From NCBI GenBank assembly GCA_028829895.1, contig CM054180.1, positions 88,661,135-88,725,134 of the forward strand: DNA of 64,000 bases. The letters are read 5' to 3'. This DNA comes from Sinotaia quadrata. Its lineage: Eukaryota; Mollusca; Gastropoda; Architaenioglossa; Viviparidae. Below the pieces are notes generated by a model. That model was not told the origin of the DNA. It made no database searches and saw only the letters and a list, made by a program, of their open reading frames with translations. Below are positions 1 through 29,748 of this stretch, in pieces. The stretch's first letter is position 1, and each line of letters starts with the position of its first letter. A program made the position numbers and the translations under genes.

Positions 1-2566
1 ATAAATTGCATTACTCACTGGCATTTTGATTTTAAAAGTTACAGAAGCATTTTCATATAACTTTCCTGTTAAAAAAAAGAGCTCCCCACAACCACAACAC
101 AAGACTGATATTTATAAACTGGATAAGAGGTACAAAATATGTCTGAAAAATTTGGGAAAAACCTAAATATAAAGCTTTTTAAAACAAAAATTTTCTTCAT
201 TTTTCACTGTGGACTCTCCCCTTAAAATCTGGTCTAAATTATTTAAGTCTGATTTTTGAAAGTCAGTATTTGTGATGTAAAAGTCTATAATTGAAGCATT
301 ACTTGTTACCTAGTTTAAGAAATATTATATCTACTTATGACCAATAAACTTGTTTAGAAATCATTACTGTGACATAAAATCCTAATTTGGGGGGAAAATG
401 TTTCCTAGATTAGAAAACATACACACTTGTGATCTAAAACAGTAGCAGTCTGTTTAATAAGTTCTGGTCATGGACGTTTCTACTTTGATCCCTATCTCAT
501 TTTGCTGTTTAAAAGTAGCTTAGAGTTTTATACTTTTGTTTTTAATTGTAATTTTTTTTTTATGCTAACAATTTTAACTATAAGCATTGTGATTCTAGAT
601 ATTTTTGCACTTTGACAAATCCACATACACCCTTCTCCTTTTTTTTAAAAAAAAATATTAGTTTTATATTGTTAATTTTATTATAGTAACAATATCATTG
701 AAATTCACGTTATCTCACCATGTGCATGTACTGTATAAATTTTGATCAAATATTAAATATTCAGAATGATAATTAACAAATAATTATAGTGAAAAAAATT
801 ATATATTGTCTTGCAGTGATGTTTGTACTGGCATGGTAATTGCTATTCATGTTAAGGTACTAAACGGTTTTGGGGGAATGAAAAAAGCTTTGTTGTGCAA
901 TATGTTGTTATTTCATTTCATATTATTTTATTTCAAGATATTTTTCATCCACAACTTCAAAATTATAGTTATTTTATTAATTTAATCTCATGCTTACAAT
1001 ATGATTCTTACTATCAATGGAGTATATAATGCATGGGCAACTAATCACCATATATATATATAGAGAGAGAGAGAGAGGTTCCACTAACCTCAGAGGAAAT
1101 GCATATATAAAAATACAATTAATCCATATAAATGACAGAAGAAAATGCATTCATAAAAATCAGTGTTAGAAAATTTTGCTTTAAAAAAATAACTGTATTA
1201 CGATTAGTAAGAACAATAACTATTAATTCACTTTTCAAGCAAACCAAAATATAAAGTTTACAACTATTGCACACTGGCTTCAAGTACTATAGCAAAGCAA
1301 AAATGCTAGTATTCATATTGCATTGTTTAAAAAAAAATCCACAATAATGCAGTATTTATAGTTCAGTTTTAAAACCTGTGCACTGATTTATATCCAAATG
1401 ATTAACCAGAGACTGTGGAATTGATATTTAAACAAAAATGAACTAAGAAAACTGATAATAGCACAGGCAATGATGTAACATGTCCATGCTAATACAGGCA
1501 CTTTAAACTAGGACTAAAATGATAGGAATTAAACAGGCAGTCTTTAAAAAATATAAACAAATAATAAAACATTTTTAAAAGTCATTAATATATTGTCATT
1601 GCTAAAGTTGGATTATAATGTTTAGGTAAACAAAGTTACAGCAGAAATGTCTTTAATTCACAAGACTATGCTGGAAAAGGTAGGAATAAAAAAGAAAATG
1701 CTTGGTGAATTAGCCATTTACTTTTTTGTCAGTGTCCAGAAAGAGTAACAAAGCTCCATTCCTTGGCTGCTTCACCTGTTTTATCTAATGCCATTTATTG
1801 TCATTGAATTTGGGCATAGCAATTATGTTCTCTTTGACAGACAGGAATTAACATTATTAGCAGTAAAGTAACTTTTTATACTAATTGTACTGCAATATTC
1901 AACATCAGCAGGTTTACTGAATAAAACCACCACCAAAAGAAAAACATGTTTTTCAGGTAAGAAAATGTGTTTAGATATTTTTATGTATTATAATTTAAAA
2001 GCATTTTTCTTTTTTTTTATTTTGAAAAAGTGAGACCTCAGATTTCATGCCAGCATTAGGTAGATGACATACGCATAAAACCCAGTTAGTAATTCCAATA
2101 ATTAAACCAGTACTTAAAACTCTTATTTGCAAATTATTTTAAACTTTGATATATATTCATTAAGTCATTAACTAAGTTGTGAAAATGTTATATTCTTAAC
2201 ACTTGTACTTGAGTTAAAATTAAAATAATCAAATTAAAAATATTCACCTATTGCTGGTTTTTAAGCATTGATCAATTTAATGCTGTGATAATATGTATAT
2301 ATTTCTTTTTGCATTGTAGTAGCTGCTTTTTTTAAATTTAAATTTCATTTTATAAAGCATGCTGCTGTCTATAGTGGCTTTGCAATTTTTTGCTTTTACT
2401 AATAATCTTGGAAAGCAAACAAAACTCTCCACATGTGAAAGCAAATTGGGCCTCACTAAACAGGTTTGTCGCAAGCAAGCAGTCATGTAGCCAGTTCAAG
2501 TATTGTAAATAGACTGTCATTGAAGATGAAAACTAAGTGAGCATTTTGTCATAATCTGCTGTCTAG
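1..2566. other. Intron sequence upstream of the first visible carrier exon
   Basis: No exon, RNA gene or transposon was recognised here. The stretch is AT-rich with frequent A and T runs and stops in all frames. A short compound microsatellite, (TA)n followed by (GA)n, sits at about 1050-1078. Because the exon at 2567 starts in mid-protein after a clean AG acceptor, this stretch is best read as intron of the SCaMC carrier gene. The EF-hand-coding exons expected for that family were looked for and not found. Confidence 0.6.
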
Positions 2567-19805
<17,239 letters not shown>

Positions 19806-20216
19806 ACATGTTATTTTTTGTGAAATAATTTGTACTATGCTATTATTAGAATATGATTATGGTGAATTGAAGAGAGGTGGGTGATATGTATATTTATTCT
19901 CTCTCCCCTTTTTGCAATTCTGCCTTTCCAAAGTGACATTTGTATATATGTTGAGCCATTTTTGTAACTTTGTGATAGTTTTGGTCTTTGGCACCAAAGT
20001 AGAGCACTTGCACTGTCTGTGACAGATTGTCAGTTTGATTTATCAGAATGTACTGCATTCTTCCTTGTTTTTTGTTTCTGTCTTCCATTTTTAACTTTTT
20101 ATGCTGCTAAAGACAGAAGACAGGCTAAAATTGTGTTTACTGATACTGATAAATAGTTAATTTGTTTTGCATTACATATAGGGATGAGGGTTGGTAATTT
20201 TGCATATTTATTTAAG

Positions 20217-20228
20217 AATAAAAATAAA
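20217..20228 (+). promoter_or_regulatory. Candidate polyadenylation signal of the carrier gene
   Basis: Two AATAAA hexamers lie back to back at 20217-20222 and 20223-20228, about 410 bases after the stop and followed by T-rich sequence. In such AT-rich DNA the hexamer is common, so the real 3' end could be elsewhere. Confidence 0.3.
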
Positions 20229-20449
20229 GTTATTGCTCCACCTCTCCTTGTTGACTGAGATACAGTTGCCAGCACTAAAATAAGTCAATATTTCCTTGTA
20301 ATTTACTGTGTTTGATTTACTTTTGGAGATAGCTATAGCATTATTTTGCATTACAGTTTTCTTAGCAGTCCTGAGGTTTTGTAGTGGGGTGGGAGAGCAT
20401 CTCATTAGTGCTCTCTTTTGCTTCTTCACCTTCCTTGTACTATTAGTTT

Positions 20450-20742
20450 AAGTTACCATACATATTTGACATTTGCTGTCTGTTGTAGTTACTATACATC
20501 CCTGACATTTGCTTCTGTTATATTTACCATACATACCTAGCATCTACTGCCTGTTGTAGTTACCATATATAATTGGCATTTGCTATCTGTTATATTTACC
20601 ATACATACCTAGCATCTACTGCCTGTTGTAGTTACCATATATAATTGGCATTTGCTGCTTTTTATATTTACCATATATACCTAGCATCTACTCTCTTTTG
20701 TAGTTTCCATGCATACCTGGCATTTGCTGTCTGTTATTAGTT
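20450..20742. repeat. 36-bp minisatellite with 72-bp higher-order unit
   Basis: About eight units of 36 bp. Two unit types alternate: one with TGTTGTAGTTACCATATATA plus ATTGGCATTTGCT, the other with TATATTTACCATACATACCT plus AGCATCTACTG. The pair forms a 72-bp dimer repeated almost exactly twice in the centre. It lies 0.65 kb after the carrier stop, possibly in a long 3' UTR. Confidence 0.88.
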
Positions 20743-20989
20743 GATAGGCAAGCGAGTTGAGTAATCTTAGGGACTGGAGTCAAAACACATTTTATAAAAG
20801 TAATAGATAAATAAGTTAAAATGCAGCAAAAGAGTCGCAGATTAATTCGAAGACAGGAGTCAAAACAAATTTGACAAAAATCATAGATAAGTTCAAATGA
20901 AACATGCTTTATTTAGTGAAAATGTTTTTAACTTTTGTTTTTTTAACATTGCTATTATTATTATTGGATTAAATAAGATCATTTTATAC

Positions 20990-21140
20990 TCGATATATTA
21001 TAAAGAATATCTCTACTGGCATTCTGTGAACTGTAAAATGTATTAGGTGAAGGAGATAATCTTCCTGTATTTAATGAACTGTGAAGATTATCTGTCTGTA
21101 TTCGGTGAACTGTGAACAATATCTGCATTTAATGAACTGA
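20990..21140. repeat. Short degenerate repeat around GTGAACTGTGAA
   Basis: Words such as GTGAACTGTGAAGATTATCT and GTGAACTGTGAACAATATCT recur three to four times at about 40-base spacing. The copies are diverged. Confidence 0.5.
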
Positions 21141-21795
21141 AAAGAGTTTGTTTGTCTGTACACTTCAGATGTCATTCTGTGTACAGTAAATCAAAAGCAA
21201 TTTCTTCCTGGGTACTTGCTATATCAAATATAAATGTTATTGTTTCTTTTCACTGCAAACATTATTACATTGCAGATTGATTAGTAAAGGCAATCTTTAT
21301 ATATATGTATTAACTATCATATCAGGCAAGAATACTTTCTCTGCCTATCACAGTGACCAGTTCATTACAGTGTGAACAATAAGGGCAATTTTTGTCTGCA
21401 TAGGTAACTGTTATATCAAGCATGAATGCTATAAAATCTTCCTTTCATAACAAGCAATGAACAATAAAGACAATCGTTATATGTATTCATGTACACAAAG
21501 ACATTTTCCATCTCAAATCAATACAATAATTTTACCGTTACAGAAAAATATGATCATTACTGCCATTATTTGCATCTTTTTAAAACCCAAACTCTTATTT
21601 CAGCACAATGAATTGAATATTGGATCTGTTTGTCTATGCTAACATATAAGAGTCATCTTGCACACCAGGAATCATGCAGGGTACCTGTGTTAAACGCTTT
21701 TTCTCTTCATAATAAACTATTAAGATTGTACTGGCAGCTGAGCCTGGCCAGTAAAATAGGTGTTAAATGTCACAGTGACACTCTTGCTCACACAA

Positions 21796-21990
21796 ATGCA
21801 TATGAGGTCTTCATTTTATGTTTTCATTATGTGTTTCCATTATATGTTAGCCCATATACATGCACGTGAAGTCTTCATTTTATGTTTTCATTATGTGTTT
21901 CCATTATATGTTAGCCCGTATACATGCACGTGAAGTCTTCATTTTATGTTTTCATTATGTGTTTCCATTATATGTTAGCCCATATACATG
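21796..21990. repeat. 64-bp tandem repeat, three copies
   Basis: Units contain TTCATTTTATGTTTTCATTA, GTGTTTCCATTATATGTTAG and CCC(A/G)TATACATGCACGTGAAG. Copies 1 to 3 are nearly identical, so the expansion is recent. Confidence 0.9.
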
Positions 21991-22429
21991 GCCAAATGTT
22001 ACATGAAAATTCCCCCATTTATGAAGATTACATTTGTGGACCACAAATTTCCTGAAAGAAGAAAAGTTTGCATTTCATCTACCCACCAGTTTTTATGTTC
22101 TCTTGCTCAGATCCCTTACTTCTGCCTTGCACTGCCATTGTTTGTAGCAACCAGAGCATGATGCATTTGAATTTTTGGTTGTGTAACAAATGTGCTCTTA
22201 TAGAGCTGAATATAAAATTAATTAGCGTATTGCCATGTATACAAGTACCAATTGTAATCTTGGTGTGAAATTTGTAGACTTTATTCATCACAAAGCATAG
22301 ATAGACATGAGTATGCAATAGATACTGAAGCTGCTCTTTGGATTCTAGAAATTATTTCATATTATTTGAAAAGTACACAGGAAATTGAAATAAGGCTTTT
22401 CACTCACTAAAGCAAGCATTGTAAAATTA

Positions 22430-22605
22430 CATGTTAAGAAGTGATATGATAACAATGGTCTGCTAAGAAATGATATGGCGATAATGACATGCTAAGAAAT
22501 TATATATATTGACAATGAAATGTTAAATAATATGAAGACAATAATATGCCCAGAAGTGATATGATAATAATGACATTCTAAGAAAATAAATGATGATAAT
22601 GAAAA
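22430..22605. repeat. Degenerate repeat of about 34 bp
   Basis: GATATGATAA(C/T)AATG and CTAAGAAATGATATG words recur five to six times, with diverged ends. Confidence 0.6.
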
Positions 22606-25600
22606 GCACTTATATAATTGTTAAACAATTTAATTCAAAACTCATTGTTCATTGCCAATATTTCTTTATAGAAGCAAAATACTGTGTGCAATTGTAACCT
22701 CATGTGCACATTGGTATGTTCTATTTCATATTAATTTCAGCTTAAATACATTTTATGAGCAGAAATTCTCCAGCTAAACATTCCAGTCCATATTACCCCC
22801 CACCCCCACCCCCATTTATTTATTGGTTTTTATATTGGTGGAAATCCCTAAGCAATTTCACTTTAAATGGCATATTTCTAGTCCCTGTTAATCACATAAA
22901 ATGAGAATCTCGTGTGTATATATTATACACAAATACATTCAGTGTAACATGAAAATTTGAGAATTGTTTTAAAGGTACAGAAGTACAAAAGTACCAAGAG
23001 TGACGTTTTGGCTAAATAGCCTTCATAAATAGAATACATTTAGAGCAATGGGTTTAACTTTAAGCTGACATATATTCAGATAGTTTATCATTCATCAACA
23101 GTCTTTCTCATTTTATTGTTCATATGCCATTATTAGCTAAATAATTGCTTATTTCAGTAAGTAATTTTGATTAATGAGTAACTTACATATTTCACTAACT
23201 GCTTTGAAACACCGCTCATTGCAATACAGGGGTGATCACTGCTTGAGATGTTTATACATGGCATTCAAATATTTATAAATTCAACTATACAAAACATCTG
23301 AATAGATAATATCCTATTATTTTCTGCTATATAATCTAAGGATGTTTTTTCCTTGTTTTCAGGGAATATTAAAATTATGTCGGAGTAATTATTAAAATGT
23401 TATTCTTATAAATTGAAAATGAATGGTTTTCTTACAAGTATAGAAATCAACAGAATATTGGATAGCTTTTGAAAGATGAGGGAACTATAATTATTATAGA
23501 ATAGCAAATTTAATTAATGTATCAGGTATTTTTTTTCCCTTACGGTGATATTTTCATTTGAAATATTCTATCATTTTATGATTTAAAAAGGATACTTAGA
23601 ATGTAAAAGTTTTCACATCATTGCAGATTTGCCTATTACCGTTTCTCCTGTTTCATGCTTCTGTATCAAGATAATATTTTTAAAAAAATATTTTGATTTA
23701 TTGTTTATAAACATGAACCACTAAATTTGTTCTGTGATCACAATGTTGCCGAAAATTATTATGGGATATATTTTGTGTTAGGAAAAGAGTGTATACAAAT
23801 GAGACTTTATATGAGATTAGAAAAGTAAGTTAGGAATGGCACAAGTTAGGTGTTTGGGTTCGAGTTTGGTCTTTTTAAATGTGGTCTTGTTTTCCTAAAA
23901 TATAATGAACCAGCCAATTGCTACAATTAGGGGTTTAATTCTCTTGTGAATATGTTTATTGTCAGTGTGACCAATCATGTTGATGTTTGAAACCATTTGA
24001 AATCTGTTTTTGACAAATCATCATAAATATTGAAGTTCTTGGTTCATTTTTCAATTTGAGGCATTCTTATTTAATACTTTTTCATTATGGAGCACCTGAA
24101 AAATGGTTGATTGTGTGTGCTGATTCAGATGTGGGTTTTCTTTGAATATGTTACTTGATATGTTGTTTGTCATTCTGTATCTCATATGGCATTTGGATGG
24201 AATTGAAATAAACTCTTTAGTACATTGTGATTAATAGAAAAATATCAGAAGGTGGTTTGTTTTTGTTTTTTAAACCAGAGTAAATGGGTTTTATAAGTTG
24301 GGGTGGTTGTTTTTGTTTTTTTTTAACACCCAGTTTTTGATAGTTAAGATATTTTGCCACTTTTCTTTAAATATGATGTATTGAGATTTGGCATTCATAT
24401 GGTTTTTTCTTTCTTTGTGACCCTTGTAATAAAGATGATTTTTAGTGTATTGCATTTTTTATATTGTAAAAGCATCACCACAGGTTTTCTTTAATCATTA
24501 TTTGCTCATGGGCAAAAATGTAAAATGATGAATGAGAAACTGATTGTTTTGTGCGTTGAAGAGATTGGAAATGTTGCACATTTTGGTCGTTTTAATTCAT
24601 AGACATTCTTATACTAAAATTGTGTACTATTCTGTAAGTTTCATCTGCTGTAGTTCATATTTTGAAAGATCATTTAAATGAAATCAGACTGTAAAGCAGC
24701 TGAATCTGTGCTGTTATAAACTCTGAACATGGTATCATTCCCCAGGTGTGATGTGAAAAGTGGATAAATTTGCTGAGTACACAAAGCTTCCTACACAAAA
24801 CGAGGTCTGTTGATCATGTACTATACATTTTCTGTTAGGGTTTATTGCTGCCAGGAAGTTCTTTATTTTCTTATCAAATTCATTTCTTTATTGTATATTG
24901 TATTTAAATATAAATAATTTGGCGAGCAATGTCCAAGTTTTCATTGATCCACTTGATGTACCTGCCTGTGACTTGAGATTTGTGCACATCTGGCTTGCCA
25001 GAATACAAATTTGAGTAGTTCATTTTCTTCATCTTTTTTGTTGTTGTTCTCCACCAGTCTTTTACTTGTTATTTACACACTTTTAATTAGTAGTTTTGTT
25101 TACTGCTTTATAGGAAACTTAGTCTTATGTTCTTATTTACGCAATTTTTCTCTTTGCCATATTATATTCTAAAGTGCAGGAATAATAATCAAGTGTTCAT
25201 TATCAATCGTTTCAATGCAATCAATTTTTATATCATAAATAAATGTCTTTGGCAAGTTTATGCACAAATTTGTTATGATTTATAAATTACTGTGCATATC
25301 TTTAGCACAGTTTTTCACTGCTTTCTAATTTAGATCGCTTATTAATTTTGATAACATTCACCAAATCCAAACAAAAATGTATTCATAATAAATTTATATT
25401 TTGTTTCCTGATATATTGCCTTTTCTCTGGACATAATAATATCTTTCATATACCATTCCTTAACAGAAAACTCATTTAAGGATAGGGTATTTCTGTTAAA
25501 TGATTACACACACTCATACCACATACACACAAACTGTATTGATTGCATTTGCAATAAAGATTTTGTTTTATTCAGACTTTGTATGCATTTTTCATCAGTT

Positions 25601-25990
25601 TGTGAATAGATAGAATATATTCTTTCCATTACAGTTTATAAATTTTAAATGACAACCATGGTTCAAAGGTGATCTTTGAAAAAAAAAATCAAAAGACTTT
25701 TCAAACGCCTAATGTATAATTCAAGGACTAATAATGTATGCAATAAAGTTTGTAAAAGCAAATTTGTTATAATATAACCTTTGACACTTATTTCTGTTGC
25801 AAACAATTTATGACTACATAAGCAAATTTAAAATCAATATACAAAATTGTATATGAAATAGAGTAGTTATAATTTTACATAAATCAAAAGTTCTGTTCTG
25901 TGAAAATGACAGGTCATCTGATACATCAAAAAATCATTACACAGTTCATTTATAGCATATAAGAGTAACATAAAAAAAAAAATCTCTTAT
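22606..25990. other. Intergenic AT-rich DNA
   Basis: No gene or transposon was recognised. A C-rich run (about 22795-22814) is the only compositional outlier. Open frames are short and look random. Confidence 0.5.
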
Positions 25991-25995
25991 AAATT

Positions 25996-26590
25996 ACTCT
26001 GTAGATTATCAAAGTTTTTCTGTTTTACAATTTTCCTGAAAAAAATTAATTTTGTTAATTTTTAATTTGAATTAAACTTTTAATTAAAAGTTTTCAGTTG
26101 CCTCACTTGAACTTTATCAAAGCATTCATATAGTACACCATAAATCAAGTCAAAGTTCATCTAAAACAACATATAAAACAAAACTGGTTAAAAATTTACA
26201 ATGAAGAGAGATGATTAAAAAAAAAAAATCCAGTGACTCCAGCGTTTAGATAATATACTTTGAGGATTATCTAAGTTTTTTCTTTTGTTTTACAGTTCTG
26301 AAAGAACTTAATTATGTTAAAGTTTTGTGTGGCAGTTACTTCAGTCATTCAGCCTTTAGATAATATGGTATATCATAAATTCTGACAAAAAAAAATTGTC
26401 AAATATTTACAAGAGTTAGTATATTTTCAACAAGTAATTACTGCTTAATAATGCAAGCCTCTCATACAATTTACACTGCAAATTATCTAAGAGTGCTTTC
26501 TTCTCTTTTGCAAGTCTCCTGAAAGAATTTGATTTTGTAATAAAAGTCAAGTTCCCAGTAGCCTCAGCTTTTTCAGCTTAGTCTTCAGCT
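25996..26590. repeat. Old tandem repeat of about 220-260 bp, three diverged copies
   Basis: Three diverged copies start at about 25996, 26257 and 26473. Each has an A(C/T)T-rich start, a GATTATC(A/T)AAG block, a TTTTACA or TTTTGCA block, CTGAAAGAA and then CAGTAGCCTCAG-like sequence. Similarity is low and spacing varies (261 and 216 bases). Confidence 0.5.
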
Positions 26591-27236
26591 GATTTGGTCA
26601 ACTATTCGTAGTCAATTTTAACCCCCTCATCTACTTTTAGATTAGGAATGCTAGAATTGTAGTCATTTCTGAGTTTTTTCTTCATCATCCCCAAGAACAT
26701 GATGTTCAGATTTCAACCATCCATACTAATCTGTGCCATTTTGCCAATGTTCAAACCACTTTCCACCTCACTCACTGAAGTGTCTAAGCAGGTCATGAGA
26801 AGTTCCAAGGCCTGAATGAGACAACAAAAAAAAATAAGCAAATGAAATATTTCTATAACTCCTTTAAACCTGATGGTTATGTAATGAGACATGCCAAAAG
26901 TATTTTAATAAATCATCCAGTACTTTAATAACCATGCAGACACCAAAGCCTCTTACTACTAAGGGGAGGGAATGGGTGTTTAAATTCATGATGCAGTGTC
27001 CTTCAATTTTAGACAGATATTGTACATTAAAGTCAGATTAATACAATACGTTTATAATTTTGATGTAACTCCATCTAGATGATTACAAATGACAAGCCAT
27101 GGCTCTAGGCAACCATTACTACAGCATTTTACTGAAAAAATTCTTTCACATTCCTCTTATTGTATCTATTTTTAAAACAGTTAAAAGATGTATACAAATA
27201 CTAGTAAAATTTTTTACAGATTTAATCTTTTAATCA
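26591..27236. other. Intergenic DNA left of the hAT element
   Basis: No gene or element was recognised. The sequence is AT-rich, with no long open frame on either strand. Confidence 0.45.
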
Positions 27237-27244
27237 GTCCAGAC

Positions 27245-29740
27245 CAGGGGTGGGTAAACTGCGGCCCGCCAAGGGCTTTCATGCGGCCCACCAAGGATTT
27301 TCATGCGGCCTAGGAACAAGTCCTACGTTCACACTTTTTAAATTTCTGAAGTGTAACATTTCTTTCTAATTTTGAGAGAAATGTAACCACACGATGCCAA
27401 ATCACACCTAGTGGGAAAAGCCATAGAAATTTCAATAGAATTTTGTTTGGCTTGTTTCACATTCTGTTCATATATCTATGATTTTTTCTATCTATTTCTC
27501 CCCCGTCAGGTGGCTCGATTGAGTTGCGTGTGTATGCATTGTCTTTCACTGTTTCGTTGTCAATCACTTTCACACTTATGATTGGCTGATTGCATTGTCA
27601 GTGTGTCATCAGAACCAGCATGCTTATTGAACAGTGTATGCACCCGCCATGGCAGAGGAGTGACTCGCAATTAACACAAAATTGTTCAAGTGCAGAATTT
27701 ACTGGATTTGACAGTTCCGTATCAATATCTATACATTTAAAAAAGCTTTATTATCTGCCAAAGTTTAGCTAAAATGAGCTGTTCGAAGATATCAAGAAAG
27801 CAAAAAATTGAAGATGAATGCCGTATGTTTAACAAGGAGTGGACTGACAAGTATTTCTTTACTGATGTTGGAGTTAACGCTGTGTGTTTGATTTGTCAAG
27901 ACACTATTGCCGTTTACAAGGAATTCAATTTGAAACGTCACTTTTAAGCTAAGCACAGTAACTTTGGAAAAAAATTATCAAAACAAGAACTGCAAAAGAA
28001 AGCAACTGATCTGCTAAAAAAGTTGAAACAACAGCAAGCTGTGTTTATGGAAACTTCATCTTTAGAAGAGAATGCAACAAAAGCAAGTTTTGTGTTGGCC
28101 AACAAAATCGCAAAGCAAAACAAACCATTTTCTGAAGCAGAATTTATTAAAGATTGCATGATTGATGCTGTCATTGTTGTGTGTCCTGAAGCCAATTTAA
28201 AAATAGAAGACATATCATTATCACGAAGAACTATTCTGCGTTGTATAGATGCAATTGCAGTGAATCTTCAAGAACAACTGGTAAAGGCCAGTGATAGTTT
28301 TCAATGGTTTTCTATTGCTTTAGATGAGAGTACTGATCTTTAGAATACTGCACTGTTGCTTATTTTTATCAGAGGAATTCATGAAAACTTTGAAATTACA
28401 GAGGAACTGTTATCTATGGAGTCTCTCAAAGTCACTTGTACTGGGAAAGATTTGTCATGAACAGTTTGATCAGATCTGGATTAAGCTTAGATAAACTGGC
28501 AAGTATTACAACTGTATCGGCTCCTTCACTCATAGGTAAACATTCCAGCGTTGTGAAGTTAATGAACGATAAAATTAAAGATTTCCCACTGCATAGTGTA
28601 CTGTTTTTTCACTGCATCATACATCAAGAAAGCCTCTTAAGTCTTTAAATCTTAAGCATGCTGTGGATCCAGTCGTGTGTGCAGTGAATGTAATACGAGC
28701 AAGGGGACTGAAACACAGGCAATTCCAAAGCCTGTATGAAGATATGGAAGCTGATTTCACTGCTGTACCACACAAATATCCACTGGTTAAGCATGGGAAG
28801 GTACTAAAGGGTGTGGAACCTCAAAGCAGAGATTATCTTGCTTTTTTTCTATGAAAGATATCTTGTGACTTTTCATAACAAATGCAGAGTAAAGAATGAA
28901 TTTGTGATTTTGCATTTGCTGTGGACATAATGCAAAAATTGAATGAGCTAACACTAAACTTCAAGGAAAAGGTATCATACGTGGAAGTGAAATCCTTTCA
29001 AATGGGGATTAATGTTTTGATCTGAATGAAAAAAACTTAACTCATTTTCCTCTTTTGAGGAGGCAGACTGTTTCACAAGCATTATCTGACAAGTACAGTT
29101 GTCAGATCACGGCTTTAAAAGAATTTGTCTGGAGGTTTGCTGATTTCAAACCAATGGAACAACAGTTCGACTGCTCAGTTCACCCTTTGCTTGTGACATT
29201 GAAACAGCCACTGGAAAACCGCAAATGGGACTGATTGATTTGCAGGCCAACAACTTAAGAACTTTTGAAACCAAACCCCTGATTGAATTTTATGCTTCGC
29301 TTCACCCAGGAAAGTTTCAAAATCTGAAAGATTTTGCCAGAAAGATGTTTGTGTTATTTTCATCAACCTACATTTGTGAGCAGACTTTCTCTATTATGAA
29401 AGTCAACAACTCAAAAGAACAGATCGCTTCTCACAGATTAAAATCTTCACTCCATTTTAAAGATCAGCATGAGCAACTTGTCACCAAATTTTGATAAACT
29501 GGTCAATGAATGTGATCAGCTGCATCATTTGTATTGACTCTGTTTATCAAATACATGTGTTTCTTTTGAAATTTAAGTTTTTAAATACAGTGTATTAACA
29601 ACTGAAAATTAATTATGATTGTTATTTAGAAAAACCATTACTTTTTGCTATTTAAAATATTAATTTTTTTACTATGCGGCCCGCGATAAGGTGTAAATTT
29701 TTGTATGAGGCCCTTGCACTGGAAAGTTTGCCCACCTCTG
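27245..29740 (+). mobile_element. hAT transposon (BED-type, GTF2IRD2/SCAND3-like group), decayed
   Basis: The element is 2,496 bp. Left end CAGGGGTGGGTAAACTGCGG, right end reverse-complemented CAGAGGTGGGCAAACTTTCC. The flanking 8-bp duplications are GTCCAGAC (27237-27244) and GTCTAGAC (29741-29748), differing at one base. GCGGCCC repeats lie just inside both ends (27261-27310, 29676-29690). The inside carries a broken transposase on the + strand. Confidence 0.92.
27774..29494 (+). pseudogene. hAT transposase pseudogene
   Basis: Starts at ATG 27774 with MSCSKISRKQKIEDE, then a BED-type zinc finger: VCLIC supplies two Cys, and RH plus KH supply two His around a TAA at 27945-27947. The catalytic segment ALDESTDL is intact but is followed directly by a TAG at 28341-28343. 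Frameshifts follow from about 28440, with frame pieces at 28436-28648 and 28663-28854. The C-terminal dimerisation region is recognisable (TYICEQTFSIMKVNNSKEQI, 29225-29494) and ends at TGA 29492-29494. The pattern matches BED-finger hAT proteins related to GTF2IRD2 and SCAND3. It is inactive. Confidence 0.88.
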
Positions 29741-29748
29741 GTCTAGAC

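Noticed and set aside
1..2566. EF-hand exons of the SCaMC gene
   Set aside because: Expected upstream, but no frame with calcium-binding loop residues and splice sites could be read here.
20450..20742. CRISPR array
   Set aside because: Units are contiguous and diverged, with no unique spacers, in an animal genome; same for the arrays at 42212 and 44163.
23840..23880. tRNA B-box-like GGTTCGAG
   Set aside because: No A box, no cloverleaf arms and AT-rich surroundings. No tRNA or rRNA gene was found in the window.
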